The notes: a model not told the origin generated them from the letters alone. DNA of 64,000 bases from ZC4RG30 sp035556135 (GCA_035556135.1 DATMFO010000005.1:1-64000), one strand, 5' to 3'. Positions 16,912 to 24,754 are shown, counted from the stretch's first letter. Program-made: numbers and translations.

Positions 16912-16940
16912 TATATAAAACAAGTCTCGATTTGCCGCAA
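16912..16940 (-). promoter_or_regulatory. Promoter of the araD1-ytfQRT-yjfF operon
   Basis: On the minus strand, TTGCGG (16935-16940) and TATATA (16912-16917) are separated by 17 bp, a good sigma-70 arrangement. Operator copy B (16944-16961) ends 3 bp before the -35 box, the position expected for an activating LysR-type regulator. A closely similar element (TTCCGGCAA ... TTTTATAT) lies upstream of the SDR gene. Confidence 0.7.
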
Positions 16941-16943
16941 AAT

Positions 16944-16961
16944 GATATGGCAATCGATATG
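16944..16961 (+). promoter_or_regulatory. Putative LysR operator, copy B
   Basis: The sequence GATATGGCAATCGATATG matches copy A (2254-2271, reverse strand) at 12 of 18 positions, with both GATAT blocks in the same 12-bp register. It lies between the LysR gene (ATG 15 bp away) and the transporter operon promoter. It could activate the operon and repress the regulator's own gene. Confidence 0.5.
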
Positions 16962-16975
16962 TCCAAGAGGCCCCG

Positions 16976-18025
16976 ATGCCCGTTCAGACTCCCTGGTTCC
17001 AGCGTACCCGGCTCAAGCCGCGCCAGCTCATGCTCGTCAGCGCCATTGCGGAGGAGGGCAACATCCACCGCGCGGCGCAGGCCCTGAATGTCTCGCAGCC
17101 CGCCGCCTCCAAGCTGCTGAAGGATCTCGAGGACGGCCTGGCCGTGCAGCTGTTCGAGCGCCTGCCGCGGGGCATGCGACCCACCTGGTACGGCGAAACG
17201 CTGGTGCGTCATGCCCGCATCGCGCTGGCCAGCCTGCGCGAGGCTGGCCAGGACATCGATGCGATCCGCGAGGGGCGCCTGGGCGAAGTGCGGGTTGGCG
17301 CCATCACCGGCCCGGCGCTGAGCCTGCTGCCCAACGCGCTGGCCACCGTTTCGCGCGAACAGCCTGACCTGCGCGTGCAGCTGCAGGTGGAGTCCAGTGA
17401 CGTGCTGATCGAGAGCCTGGTGCAGGGCCGTCTGGACATCATGGTGGGCCGCCTCTTCGAGCGCCATGACAAGTCGGCGCTGCACTACGAGAAGGTGGGC
17501 GATGAGCCGGTGTGCGCGGTGGCGCGGCCGGGCCATCCGTTGCTCGACGCCGGCGAGCTGGACCTGGCGCGCCTGCAGGAAGCGCAGTGGATCGTCCCGC
17601 CGCGTGGCAGCGTGCTGCGGCACCGCTTCGAGCTGATGTTCGGCGGCGCAGGCCTCGATGCGCCCCGGCACATCATCGAGACCACGGCGCTGCTGTTCAT
17701 CACACGCATGCTGCAGCGGAGCGACTTCCTCGCCGTGGTGCCCACCGAGGTCGGCCGCTATTACGCGGAATTCGGCATGCTGGCCATACTGCCCATAGAG
17801 CTGTCCTGTTCCATGGATGCCTTCGGGCTGATCACGCGCAGGGACTGGCTGTTGTCGCCGGCGGCGCAGGTGGTACTGCAGGCCCTGCGCGCGGCGGCCG
17901 CAGGCGTGCACGAGACGCCGCGCGTGGCCAGTCCGCAGGAAAAGCCGCGCCAGGCCACTCCAGAGGAAAAACCTCGCGTGGCTGCGGCGGCCGCCCGCCT
18001 CAGGTCCAGCCCGCGTCCACGATGA
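16976..18025 (+). CDS. LysR-type transcriptional regulator (GbpR-like)
   Basis: The 349-aa regulator has an N-terminal winged HTH (about residues 12-70, with AEEGNIHRAAQALNVSQPAASKLLKDLE) and a C-terminal effector domain. The LKPRQL start and position beside a GguC gene and sugar ABC transporter resemble GbpR, the LysR regulator of the chvE-ggu sugar-transport genes of Agrobacterium. The last 35 residues are an unusual Pro/Lys/Glu-rich repeat (TPEEKPRVA-like). AAGAGG lies 6 bases before the ATG at 16976. Its 3' end overlaps the convergent SDR gene by 26 bp. Confidence 0.88.
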   Translation: MPVQTPWFQRTRLKPRQLMLVSAIAEEGNIHRAAQALNVSQPAASKLLKDLEDGLAVQLFERLPRGMRPTWYGETLVRHARIALASLREAGQDIDAIREGRLGEVRVGAITGPALSLLPNALATVSREQPDLRVQLQVESSDVLIESLVQGRLDIMVGRLFERHDKSALHYEKVGDEPVCAVARPGHPLLDAGELDLARLQEAQWIVPPRGSVLRHRFELMFGGAGLDAPRHIIETTALLFITRMLQRSDFLAVVPTEVGRYYAEFGMLAILPIELSCSMDAFGLITRRDWLLSPAAQVVLQALRAAAAGVHETPRVASPQEKPRQATPEEKPRVAAAAARLRSSPRPR

Positions 18026-18797
18026 ATTCCTGCGCGGTGCAGCCGCGCGCATCGTCGGAGGCCAGGAACAGCACCATGCTGGCGATGTCGGGCGAGTGCA
18101 GCGGATCGGGCAGGCACTGCATGCGCGCGATCTCCGCCTCCATGTCGGGCACGGCCCACTGGGTGAGCTGCCTTTCGGTCATCACCCAGCCCGGAGACAC
18201 CACGTTGATGCGGATGCGGTGTGCGCCCAGCTCCTTCGCCAGGCCGCGGGTGAGGCCCATCACCGAGGCCTTGGCGGTGGCGTAGGGCGGATAGCCGGCC
18301 GTGCGGGCCTTCCAGCCGCAGGAGCCCAGGTTGATGATGGATCCGCCACCCATGGCCTTCATCGCCGGCAGCACCGACTGGATGGCGAAGAACGCAGGCC
18401 GCTGGTTGATGGCCATGCGCTGGTCCCAGTATTCAGGGGTAATAGCCAAAGTCTCGCGGCGGTCGTCATTGGCGACGTTGTTGACCAGCACGTTGAAATC
18501 ACCCAGTTCAGCAGCCGCCGCAGCGATTGTCTGCTGCAGGCTGCGAACATCCGACACGTCGCAGACACTGAACCAGGGCGCCGGCAGCCCCTGCTGCCGC
18601 AGGTGATGCACGAGACGTTCTGAGGGCTCGCGTGCGATGTCGATGAAGGCCACGCGGGCCTGCTGGCGGACAAAGGCCTCCACCACGCTGGCGCCGATGC
18701 CTGATCCGCCACCAGTGATGAATACACGCTTGCCGGCGAGGCTTGGAAAGCGGGCGCTGGTGGCGGCGAAATCTGTCTGCGGGTGGATTGATGTCAT
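18000..18797 (-). CDS. SDR-family pentose 1-dehydrogenase (XylB-like)
   Basis: The 265-aa short-chain dehydrogenase has a TGGGSGIG nucleotide-binding motif (28-35), FIDIA with an acidic residue favouring NAD, and catalytic Ser159, Tyr172 and Lys176 (YATAK). The NDDR and ASDDARGCTAQEFIVDAGW sections resemble xylose dehydrogenase XylB of Caulobacter. It would oxidise D-xylose or L-arabinose to the lactone, the first pathway step. The ATG at 18797 is used; ATG 18803 is also possible and neither has a strong Shine-Dalgarno. The stop lies inside the convergent LysR gene. Confidence 0.83.
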   Translation of the reverse strand: MTSIHPQTDFAATSARFPSLAGKRVFITGGGSGIGASVVEAFVRQQARVAFIDIAREPSERLVHHLRQQGLPAPWFSVCDVSDVRSLQQTIAAAAAELGDFNVLVNNVANDDRRETLAITPEYWDQRMAINQRPAFFAIQSVLPAMKAMGGGSIINLGSCGWKARTAGYPPYATAKASVMGLTRGLAKELGAHRIRINVVSPGWVMTERQLTQWAVPDMEAEIARMQCLPDPLHSPDIASMVLFLASDDARGCTAQEFIVDAGWT

Positions 18798-18818
18798 AGG
18801 CATATGCTGCCCATAGGA

Positions 18819-18847
18819 TATAAAAGATTGTATGGGGGTTGCCGGAA
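18819..18847 (-). promoter_or_regulatory. Promoter of the SDR dehydrogenase gene
   Basis: On the minus strand TTCCGG (18842-18847) and TTTATA (18819-18824) are 17 bp apart. The stretch TTCCGGCAA then TTTTATAT mirrors the transporter operon promoter. Downstream the direct repeat CATAGG (18795-18800 and 18812-18817) overlaps the start region. The implied leader is only about 15 bases. Confidence 0.55.
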
Positions 18848-18927
18848 ATTGATTTTCCCGCCATGACGGCGCGCTGTACGATGCGCGCCATCCGCTCCAT
18901 CTGCTGGTTTTCAAGCCCCAATCCTCC

Positions 18928-20664
18928 ATGGACAAGAAGAAGCCTGTACTCCGCAGCCAAGCCTGGTTCGGGGCGCGCGACAGCGAAAGCTCGATGCGCA
19001 GCAGCTGGATGCATCGCAGCTGGATGAAGAACCAGGGTTACCCGGACGACCTGTTCGAGGGCCGTCCGGTCATCGGCATCTGCAACACCTGGTCGGAACT
19101 CACGCCGTGCAACGGGCATTTCCGGGAGCTGGCTGAATGGGTGAAGCGCGGCGTGTATGAAGCCGGCGGCTTCCCGCTTGAATTCCCGGTGATGTCGCTG
19201 GGCGAGACGCTGCTGCGTCCCACCGCCATGCTGTTCCGCAACCTCGCGAGCATGGACGTGGAGGAGTCGATCCGCGGCAATCCACTCGATGGCGTGGTGC
19301 TCTTGATGGGCTGCGACAAGACCACGCCGTCGCTGATCATGGGCGCTGCAAGCTGCGACCTGCCAACCGTCGGGCTGTCCGGTGGCCCGATGTTGAGTGG
19401 CAAGTTCGAGGGCCGCGACCTGGGCTCGGGCACCGGCGTGTGGCAGATGTCCGAGGAAGTGCGCGCGGGCAGGATGAGCCTGGAGCGCTTCAACTCCGCC
19501 GAGTCCTGCATGCATCGCTCGAAAGGCCACTGCATGACCATGGGCACGGCCTCCACCATGGCCAGCATGGTCGAGGCGTTGGGTGTTTCCCTGCCCGGAA
19601 ATGCCGCGATTCCCGCGGTGGATGCGCGGCGCTACCGGCTGGCACAGCTCACCGGCCGCCGCATCGTCGAGATGGTCAATGAAGACCTGCGTCTCTCGCG
19701 CATCCTCACGCGCGCCGCATTCGAGAACGCCATTCGCGTGAACGCAGCGATTGGCGGCTCGACCAATGCCGTGATCCACCTGCTGGCCATTGCACAGCGC
19801 GTGGGCGTCAACCTCAGCCTCGAGGACTGGGACAAGGTCGGCTCGCAGCTGCCGTGCCTGGTGGACCTGCAACCCTCGGGCCGCTTCCTGATGGAAGACT
19901 TCTATTACGCCGGCGGCGTGCCCGCGGTGATGAAGGAGATCCAGCACCTGCTCGATCGTGAAGCGCTCACCGCCAATGGCCGCAAGGTGGGCGAGAACAT
20001 CGCCGACGCGCCTTGCTGGAACCGCGAGGTGATCCGCACCTTCAGCCAGCCGTTCAAGGAACATGCGGGCATCGCGGTGCTGCGCGGCAACCTCGCACCC
20101 GATGGCGCGGTGATCAAGCCTTCCGCGGCCTCACCGCAACTGCTGCAGCATCGTGGTCGCGCGGTGGTGTTCGAGAACATCGAGGATTTCCACTCACGCA
20201 TCAATGACGAGACGCTCGACATCGACGAGCATTGCATCATGGTGCTGAAGAACTGCGGCCCGCGCGGTTATCCGGGCATGGCGGAAGTCGGCAACATGCC
20301 GCTGCCGCCGAAAGTGCTGCGCAAGGGCATCACCGACATGGTGCGCATCTCCGATGCGCGCATGAGTGGCACCGCCTACGGCACGGTGATCCTGCATGTT
20401 TCGCCCGAGGCCGCTGCCGGCGGCACGCTGGCACTGGTGCAGACGGGCGACATGATCGAGGTGGACGTGGCTGGCCGGCGCCTGCAACTGGACGTGAGCG
20501 AGGCCGAGCTGGCCGCGCGCCGCAGTCGCTGGCAGGCCCCGCAGCTGCCCGAACGCGGCTGGACCCGCCTGTATGTGGAACACGTGCAGCAGGCCCACCT
20601 GGGTGCGGACATGGACTTCCTGGTCGGTGGCAGCGGGGCCGAAGTGCCCAGGGACTCGCACTGA
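18928..20664 (+). CDS. IlvD/EDD-family pentonate dehydratase (arabonate/xylonate)
   Basis: The 578-aa dehydratase should convert L-arabonate or D-xylonate to the 2-keto-3-deoxy acid. The three [2Fe-2S] cysteine positions are present as Cys61 (ELTPCNGH), Cys129 (MGCDKT) and Cys202 (GHCMTMG). The catalytic serine motif ARMSGTAYG is near residue 480. Length and spacing match the L-arabinonate dehydratase branch rather than IlvD or 6-phosphogluconate dehydratase. The ATG at 18928 lacks a strong Shine-Dalgarno. It is the last gene of the catabolic locus and reads toward the ribosomal promoter. No terminator was seen after it. Confidence 0.88.
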   Translation: MDKKKPVLRSQAWFGARDSESSMRSSWMHRSWMKNQGYPDDLFEGRPVIGICNTWSELTPCNGHFRELAEWVKRGVYEAGGFPLEFPVMSLGETLLRPTAMLFRNLASMDVEESIRGNPLDGVVLLMGCDKTTPSLIMGAASCDLPTVGLSGGPMLSGKFEGRDLGSGTGVWQMSEEVRAGRMSLERFNSAESCMHRSKGHCMTMGTASTMASMVEALGVSLPGNAAIPAVDARRYRLAQLTGRRIVEMVNEDLRLSRILTRAAFENAIRVNAAIGGSTNAVIHLLAIAQRVGVNLSLEDWDKVGSQLPCLVDLQPSGRFLMEDFYYAGGVPAVMKEIQHLLDREALTANGRKVGENIADAPCWNREVIRTFSQPFKEHAGIAVLRGNLAPDGAVIKPSAASPQLLQHRGRAVVFENIEDFHSRINDETLDIDEHCIMVLKNCGPRGYPGMAEVGNMPLPPKVLRKGITDMVRISDARMSGTAYGTVILHVSPEAAAGGTLALVQTGDMIEVDVAGRRLQLDVSEAELAARRSRWQAPQLPERGWTRLYVEHVQQAHLGADMDFLVGGSGAEVPRDSH

Positions 20665-20955
20665 TCGATGCTGCGCCGCAATATGCCGGCGGCAAGCAAA
20701 TCACATGCCGGTCGCGCTTGAACACGGCGGAGTCGCCGCCTATACTGCGCGCCCTTTTTGCCGCCGGCTGTTTCCGGCGGCCCGCGTTCAAAGACGTGGA
20801 ATCGGGAACGGTTGGCCACTCCAGGACCTGAAAAATCCAGGAGAAAGGCCAAGACCACTCGAGCCTTGCAGCCCTCCCTCCGGGCGGCCTGCCTGTCTCG
20901 CGTTCGTTCTTCGATTTCCCTCCTGCCCGCGCGGAGTCGAACTGAGGATTGCGAG
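20665..20955 (+). other. 291-bp intergenic: ribosomal promoter and leader
   Basis: This stretch holds no gene I can support. It contains the strong promoter (20718-20746), a hairpin at 20760-20781 (GCCGCCGG / CCGGCGGC) just after the likely start site, and about 200 nt of leader before rplC. In-frame upstream extension of rplC to 20758 uses a TTG with no ribosome-binding site and was not accepted. Confidence 0.7.
20718..20746 (+). promoter_or_regulatory. Strong sigma-70 promoter of the rplC-rplQ operon
   Basis: TTGAAC (20718-20723) and TATACT (20741-20746) are separated by exactly 17 bp. The following GCGCGCCC is a GC-rich discriminator, the type associated with ppGpp/DksA control of ribosomal promoters. 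It explains how the downstream ribosomal genes are expressed without the rpsJ promoter. The start site should fall near 20753. Confidence 0.88.
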
Positions 20956-21654
20956 ATGACAATCGGTCTGGTCGGCCGCAAGTGCGGCATGACGCGAATC
21001 TTTACAGAAGCCGGCGAATCCGTGCCCGTCACGGTGGTCGAGGTGCTCGCCAACCGCGTCACGCAGGTGAAGGGTGACAAGGACGGCTATCGCGCCGTGC
21101 AGGTCACCTATGGCAAGCGCCGCGCGCAGCTGGTGGGCAAGGCTCTCGCGGGCCACTACGCCAAGGCCAAGGTTGAGCCGGGCCGCTCGCTGGTCGAGTT
21201 CCGGCTCGAGAACGGCGAGGCCGCCGACGTGCAGGCGGGCGCCGAGTTCACCGCCGAAATCTTCAAGGCTGGCCAGCTGGTCGACGTGACCGGCACCACC
21301 ATCGGCAAGGGCTTCGCGGGCACGATGAAGCGCCACAACTTCGCTGGTGGTCCCGCCTCGCACGGCCATTCGGTCACGCACCGCGCCCCGGGTTCCATCG
21401 GCCAGCGCCAGACGCCGGGCCGGGTGTTCAAGGGCAAGCGCATGTCCGGCCACATGGGTGTGGTCCGCCGCACCACCGAGAACCTGAAGGTCATCGAGAT
21501 CGATGCCGCCCGCAACCTGCTGCTGATCAGCGGTGCGGTGCCGGGTGCCGAGGGCGGAGAGGTGATCGTGCGTCCGTCCGTGAAGGCCGCGCGCCTGGCG
21601 CGCCGCAAGAGCATCACGCCGAACAAGAAGGCCGAGGCCAAGGGCAAGAAGTAA
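20956..21654 (+). CDS. rplC: 50S ribosomal protein L3
   Basis: The 232-aa protein starts MTIGLVGRKCGMTRIFTE and contains the L3 core GRVFKGKRMSGHMG. L3 is an early assembly protein near the peptidyl-transferase centre. The ATG at 20956 follows GAGGATTGCGAG. It is the first gene after the break in the S10 operon and is preceded by its own promoter and leader instead of rpsJ. rplD follows after 3 bp. Confidence 0.98.
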   Translation: MTIGLVGRKCGMTRIFTEAGESVPVTVVEVLANRVTQVKGDKDGYRAVQVTYGKRRAQLVGKALAGHYAKAKVEPGRSLVEFRLENGEAADVQAGAEFTAEIFKAGQLVDVTGTTIGKGFAGTMKRHNFAGGPASHGHSVTHRAPGSIGQRQTPGRVFKGKRMSGHMGVVRRTTENLKVIEIDAARNLLLISGAVPGAEGGEVIVRPSVKAARLARRKSITPNKKAEAKGKK

Positions 21655-21657
21655 GCC

Positions 21658-22260
21658 ATGAAACTCAAGACCGCCAATGGCGCCGAGCTGTCGGTTTCCG
21701 ACGCCACCTTCGGTGCCGAGTACAACGAGGCGCTGGTGCACCAGCTGGTCACGGCCTACATGGCTGCCGGCCGTGCCGGTACCAAGCGCCAGAAGAGCCG
21801 CGCCGAAGTGCGTGGTGGCGGCCGCAAGCCGCACTCGCAGAAGGGTACGGGCCGCGCCCGCGCCGGCTCGATCCGCTCGCCCATCTGGGTGGGTGGCGGC
21901 CGCGCCTTCGCCGCGCGCCCGCGCAACTACGAGCAGAAGGTCAACCGCAAGATGTACCGCGCGGGCATCCGCTCGATGCTGGCGCAGCTGGCGCGCACCG
22001 ACCGCCTGGTGGTTACCGAGGTGCTGAGCCTGCCCGAGCCGCGCACGAAGCTGCTGGTGGGTGAGCTGAAGAAGCTGGCGCTCGATTCGGTCCTCATCGT
22101 GGTCGAGGCGCAGGACGAGAAGCTTGAGCTGGCGGCGCGCAACCTGCCGTTCGTCGAGGTGATCACCGTGTCGGAGATCAACCCGGTCGCGCTGGCAACT
22201 TTCGACAAGGTGCTGATGACGGTCGGTGCCGTGAAGATGATCGAGGAGCGCCTGCAATGA
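21658..22260 (+). CDS. rplD: 50S ribosomal protein L4
   Basis: The 200-aa protein contains the family signature RGGGRKPHSQKGTGRARAG and the IRSPIWVGGG region of the exit-tunnel loop. In enterobacteria L4 also represses the S10 operon through the leader before rpsJ. Here that leader position is separated from rplC, so any L4 feedback would have to act on the new leader at 20753-20955; no clear match to the enteric structure was seen. It overlaps rplW by 4 bp. Confidence 0.98.
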   Translation: MKLKTANGAELSVSDATFGAEYNEALVHQLVTAYMAAGRAGTKRQKSRAEVRGGGRKPHSQKGTGRARAGSIRSPIWVGGGRAFAARPRNYEQKVNRKMYRAGIRSMLAQLARTDRLVVTEVLSLPEPRTKLLVGELKKLALDSVLIVVEAQDEKLELAARNLPFVEVITVSEINPVALATFDKVLMTVGAVKMIEERLQ

Positions 22261-22562
22261 GCCGCGAACGTCTCGCCACCGTGCTGGTGGCCCCGCACAT
22301 CACCGAGAAGACCGCGCTGGCCATGCAGAACAGCAACCAGTACGCGTTCAAGGTGCGCCGCGACGCCGACAAGACCGAGATCAAGCAGGCCGTGGAGCTG
22401 ATGTTCGAGGTCAAGGTGGCCTCGGTGCAGGTGGCGAACGAGCCTGGCAAGGAGCGTCGCTTCGGCAAGCGCATCGGCCGCACCCAGGACTGGAAGAAGG
22501 CTTACGTGCGTCTGGCCGAGGGCCAGGCGATCGACTACGAAGCCCGGGCGATGCAGAAGTAA
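22257..22562 (+). CDS. rplW: 50S ribosomal protein L23
   Basis: The 101-aa protein with LVAPHITEKTALAMQ and the GKERRFGKRIGRTQDWKKAYV loop is L23, which lines the exit tunnel and is the docking site for trigger factor and SRP. The ATG overlaps the rplD stop (ATGA), giving translational coupling. Length is normal. Confidence 0.98.
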   Translation: MSRERLATVLVAPHITEKTALAMQNSNQYAFKVRRDADKTEIKQAVELMFEVKVASVQVANEPGKERRFGKRIGRTQDWKKAYVRLAEGQAIDYEARAMQK

Positions 22563-22574
22563 GGACTGGCACCG

Positions 22575-23399
22575 ATGGCACTTATCAAGATGAAGCCGAC
22601 GTCGCCGGGTGCGCGTTTTGTCGTCAAGGTCGACAAGTCGCACCTGCACAAGGGTGGCCCGTACGCCCCGCTGACCGTCGCGCAGAGCAAGACCGGCGCG
22701 CGCAACCATTCCGGCCGTATCACCACCCGCCACAAGGGTGGTGGTTCGCGCCAGAAGTACCGCCTGATCGACTTCAAGCGCGACAAGGACGGCATCACCG
22801 GCGTGATCGAGACGGTCGAATACGATCCGAACCGCACCGCCCACATCGCGCTGATCAAGTACGCCGACGGCGAGCGACGCTACATCCTGGCCCCCAAGGG
22901 CGTGACGCCGGGCGACGAGATCCGCTCCGGTGCCGATTCGCCCATCAAGGCCGGCAACGCCATGGCGCTGCGCCACATCCCGGTGGGCTCGGTGGTGCAC
23001 AACATCGAACTGAAGCCCGGCAAGGGCGGCCAGATCGCGCGCAGCGCGGGCGGTTCGGCCCAGTTCACCTCGCGTGAAGGCATCTATGCCTACATCCGCC
23101 TGAAGTCCGGCGAGACGCGCAAGGTGCACATCGACTGCCGCGCGACCCTGGGCGAGCTGTCGAACGACGAGCACAACCTGCGCAACTACGGCAAGGCCGG
23201 CGCCAAGCGCTGGCTCGGCATCCGCCCGACGGTGCGCGGCGTGGTGATGAACCCGGTCGACCATCCGCACGGTGGTGGTGAGGGCAAGCCCGGCCAGGGC
23301 AACCCGCACCCGGTGTCGCCGTGGGGCTGGCAGACCAAGGGTCTGAAGACCCGGCGCAACAAGCGCACGAGCAACATGATCGTGCAGCGGAGGAAGTAA
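22575..23399 (+). CDS. rplB: 50S ribosomal protein L2
   Basis: The 274-aa L2 has the highly conserved C-terminal RGVVMNPVDHPHGGGEG loop, including the histidine near the peptidyl-transferase centre, and NHSGRITTRHKGGG at the N-terminal side. An AAGGA lies upstream of the ATG, 12 bp after rplW. Length is as usual for bacteria. Confidence 0.98.
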   Translation: MALIKMKPTSPGARFVVKVDKSHLHKGGPYAPLTVAQSKTGARNHSGRITTRHKGGGSRQKYRLIDFKRDKDGITGVIETVEYDPNRTAHIALIKYADGERRYILAPKGVTPGDEIRSGADSPIKAGNAMALRHIPVGSVVHNIELKPGKGGQIARSAGGSAQFTSREGIYAYIRLKSGETRKVHIDCRATLGELSNDEHNLRNYGKAGAKRWLGIRPTVRGVVMNPVDHPHGGGEGKPGQGNPHPVSPWGWQTKGLKTRRNKRTSNMIVQRRK

Positions 23400-23402
23400 G
23401 CA

Positions 23403-23672
23403 GTGCCACGTTCACTGAAGAAGGGCCCGTTCATCGATCTGCACCTCCAGAAGAAGGTGGAGACTGCCGCGGCCAAGAACGATCGCAAGCCGATCAAGAC
23501 CTGGTCGCGCCGCTCGATGGTGATCCCCGAGATGGTGGGCCTGACGATTGCCGTGCACAACGGCAAGCAGCACGTGCCCGTGCTGGTCACCGAGAACATG
23601 GTCGGCCACAAGCTGGGCGAGTTCTCCCCGACGCGTGTCTTCAAGGGCCACGGCGGCGACAGGAAGGTTTAA
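23403..23672 (+). CDS. rpsS: 30S ribosomal protein S19
   Basis: The 89-aa protein beginning PRSLKKGPFIDLHL is S19 of the 30S head. It starts with GTG at 23403; the GGAGGAAG ribosome-binding site overlaps the last codons of rplB, which coupling may explain. Conserved KTWSRRSMVIPEMVGLT and GHKLGEFSPTR are present. Confidence 0.97.
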   Translation: MPRSLKKGPFIDLHLQKKVETAAAKNDRKPIKTWSRRSMVIPEMVGLTIAVHNGKQHVPVLVTENMVGHKLGEFSPTRVFKGHGGDRKV

Positions 23673-23682
23673 GGCTCACGTC

Positions 23683-24024
23683 ATGCAGACATACTCCAGA
23701 CTGAAATACGCGCATATCTCGCCGCAGAAGGTGCGGCTGATTGCCGATGTCGTGCGCGGCAAGCGCGTCGGCCTCGCACTGTCGCAGCTGCGCTTCATGC
23801 CCAAGAAGGGCGCGGAGCTGGTGCTGAAGGCGCTCGAGTCCGCGGTGGCCAACGCCGAGCACAACCATGGTGCAGACATTGACGAGCTGAAGGTTTCGGC
23901 CATCCAGGTCGACGCCGCGCCGCTCATGAAGCGTTTCCATGCCCGCGCCAAGGGTCGTGGCAACCGCATCGTGAAGCGCACCAGCCACATCACAGTTCAC
24001 GTCAGCGACGGCAGGAAGGAATAG
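23683..24024 (+). CDS. rplV: 50S ribosomal protein L22
   Basis: The 113-aa protein starts MQTYSRLKYAHISPQKVRL and carries the KRFHARAKGRGNRIVKRTSH beta-hairpin that reaches into the exit tunnel and is a known site of macrolide-resistance changes. The ATG at 23683 has AAGG upstream; the longer in-frame reading from 23548 lies inside rpsS and is rejected. rpsC follows 2 bp later. Confidence 0.97.
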   Translation: MQTYSRLKYAHISPQKVRLIADVVRGKRVGLALSQLRFMPKKGAELVLKALESAVANAEHNHGADIDELKVSAIQVDAAPLMKRFHARAKGRGNRIVKRTSHITVHVSDGRKE

Positions 24025-24026
24025 CG

Positions 24027-24737
24027 ATGGGCCAGAAGGTCAATCCGATCGGCATCCGTCTCGGCATCACGCGCGAGTGGGTGTCCACGTGGTACGCCGG
24101 CAGGAAGCAGTTTGCCGAGCAGATCCATGCCGATTTCAAGGTGCGCGAGTTCCTGCGCCGCAAGCTGGCCGACGCGTCGGTGAGCCGCGTGCAGATCGAG
24201 CGTCCCGCACGCAAGATCAACGTCACCATCCACACCGCCCGTCCCGGCATCGTGATCGGCAAGAAGGGTGAGGACATCGAGAAGCTGCGCGCCGAGACCG
24301 CGCGCCTCGTTGGCCTGCCGGTTTCCGACGTGCGGCTGAACGTGGCCGAGATCAGGAAGCCCGAGCTCGACTCCACCCTGGTGGCCGAGGGCATCGCGCA
24401 GCAGATCGAGAAGCGCGTGATGTTCCGCCGCGCGATGAAGCGCGCCGTGATGAGCACCATGCGCTCGGGCGCCCTGGGCGTGAAGGTGCGCCTGTCCGGC
24501 CGTCTCAACGGCGCGGAAATCGCCCGCACGGAATGGAGCCGCGAAGGCCGCATCCCGCTGCACACCTTCCGTGCCGACATCGACTATGGCACTGCAGAGG
24601 CCCGTACCACGTACGGCGTGATCGGCGTGAAGGTCTGGATCTTCAAGGGCGAGGTCTTCGACCAGGCCCCGGAAGTGCTCGAGGAAGCCGCCGCTGATGT
24701 CGCCGCCCCCGAGGGCGCGGCCCCGGCCTCGGCCTGA
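24027..24737 (+). CDS. rpsC: 30S ribosomal protein S3
   Basis: The 236-aa S3 begins MGQKVNPIGIRLGITREW and includes a KH domain with GIVIGKKGEDIEKLR (about 71-85). S3 sits at the mRNA entry site and helps unwind mRNA. The C-terminal 25 residues are an Ala/Glu-rich tail, commonly variable. GAAGGA overlaps the rplV end. Confidence 0.98.
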   Translation: MGQKVNPIGIRLGITREWVSTWYAGRKQFAEQIHADFKVREFLRRKLADASVSRVQIERPARKINVTIHTARPGIVIGKKGEDIEKLRAETARLVGLPVSDVRLNVAEIRKPELDSTLVAEGIAQQIEKRVMFRRAMKRAVMSTMRSGALGVKVRLSGRLNGAEIARTEWSREGRIPLHTFRADIDYGTAEARTTYGVIGVKVWIFKGEVFDQAPEVLEEAAADVAAPEGAAPASA

Positions 24738-24754
24738 CGGTTTAGGACACGACA

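Noticed and set aside
18790..18825. Third copy of the GATAT-N6-CGATATG operator before the SDR gene
   Set aside because: GATAT and CATAT blocks occur there, but spacing and orientation do not fit the two-block motif; only a CATAGG direct repeat is clear.
20758..20955. N-terminal extension of L3 or a leader peptide before rplC
   Set aside because: The frame is open, but the TTG has no ribosome-binding site, falls almost at the promoter start site, and L3 begins canonically at 20956.
481..20955. Mobile element or genomic island boundaries around the sugar locus
   Set aside because: No transposase, integrase, tRNA or matched terminal repeats were seen, and codon style resembles the surroundings, so no mobile element is called.
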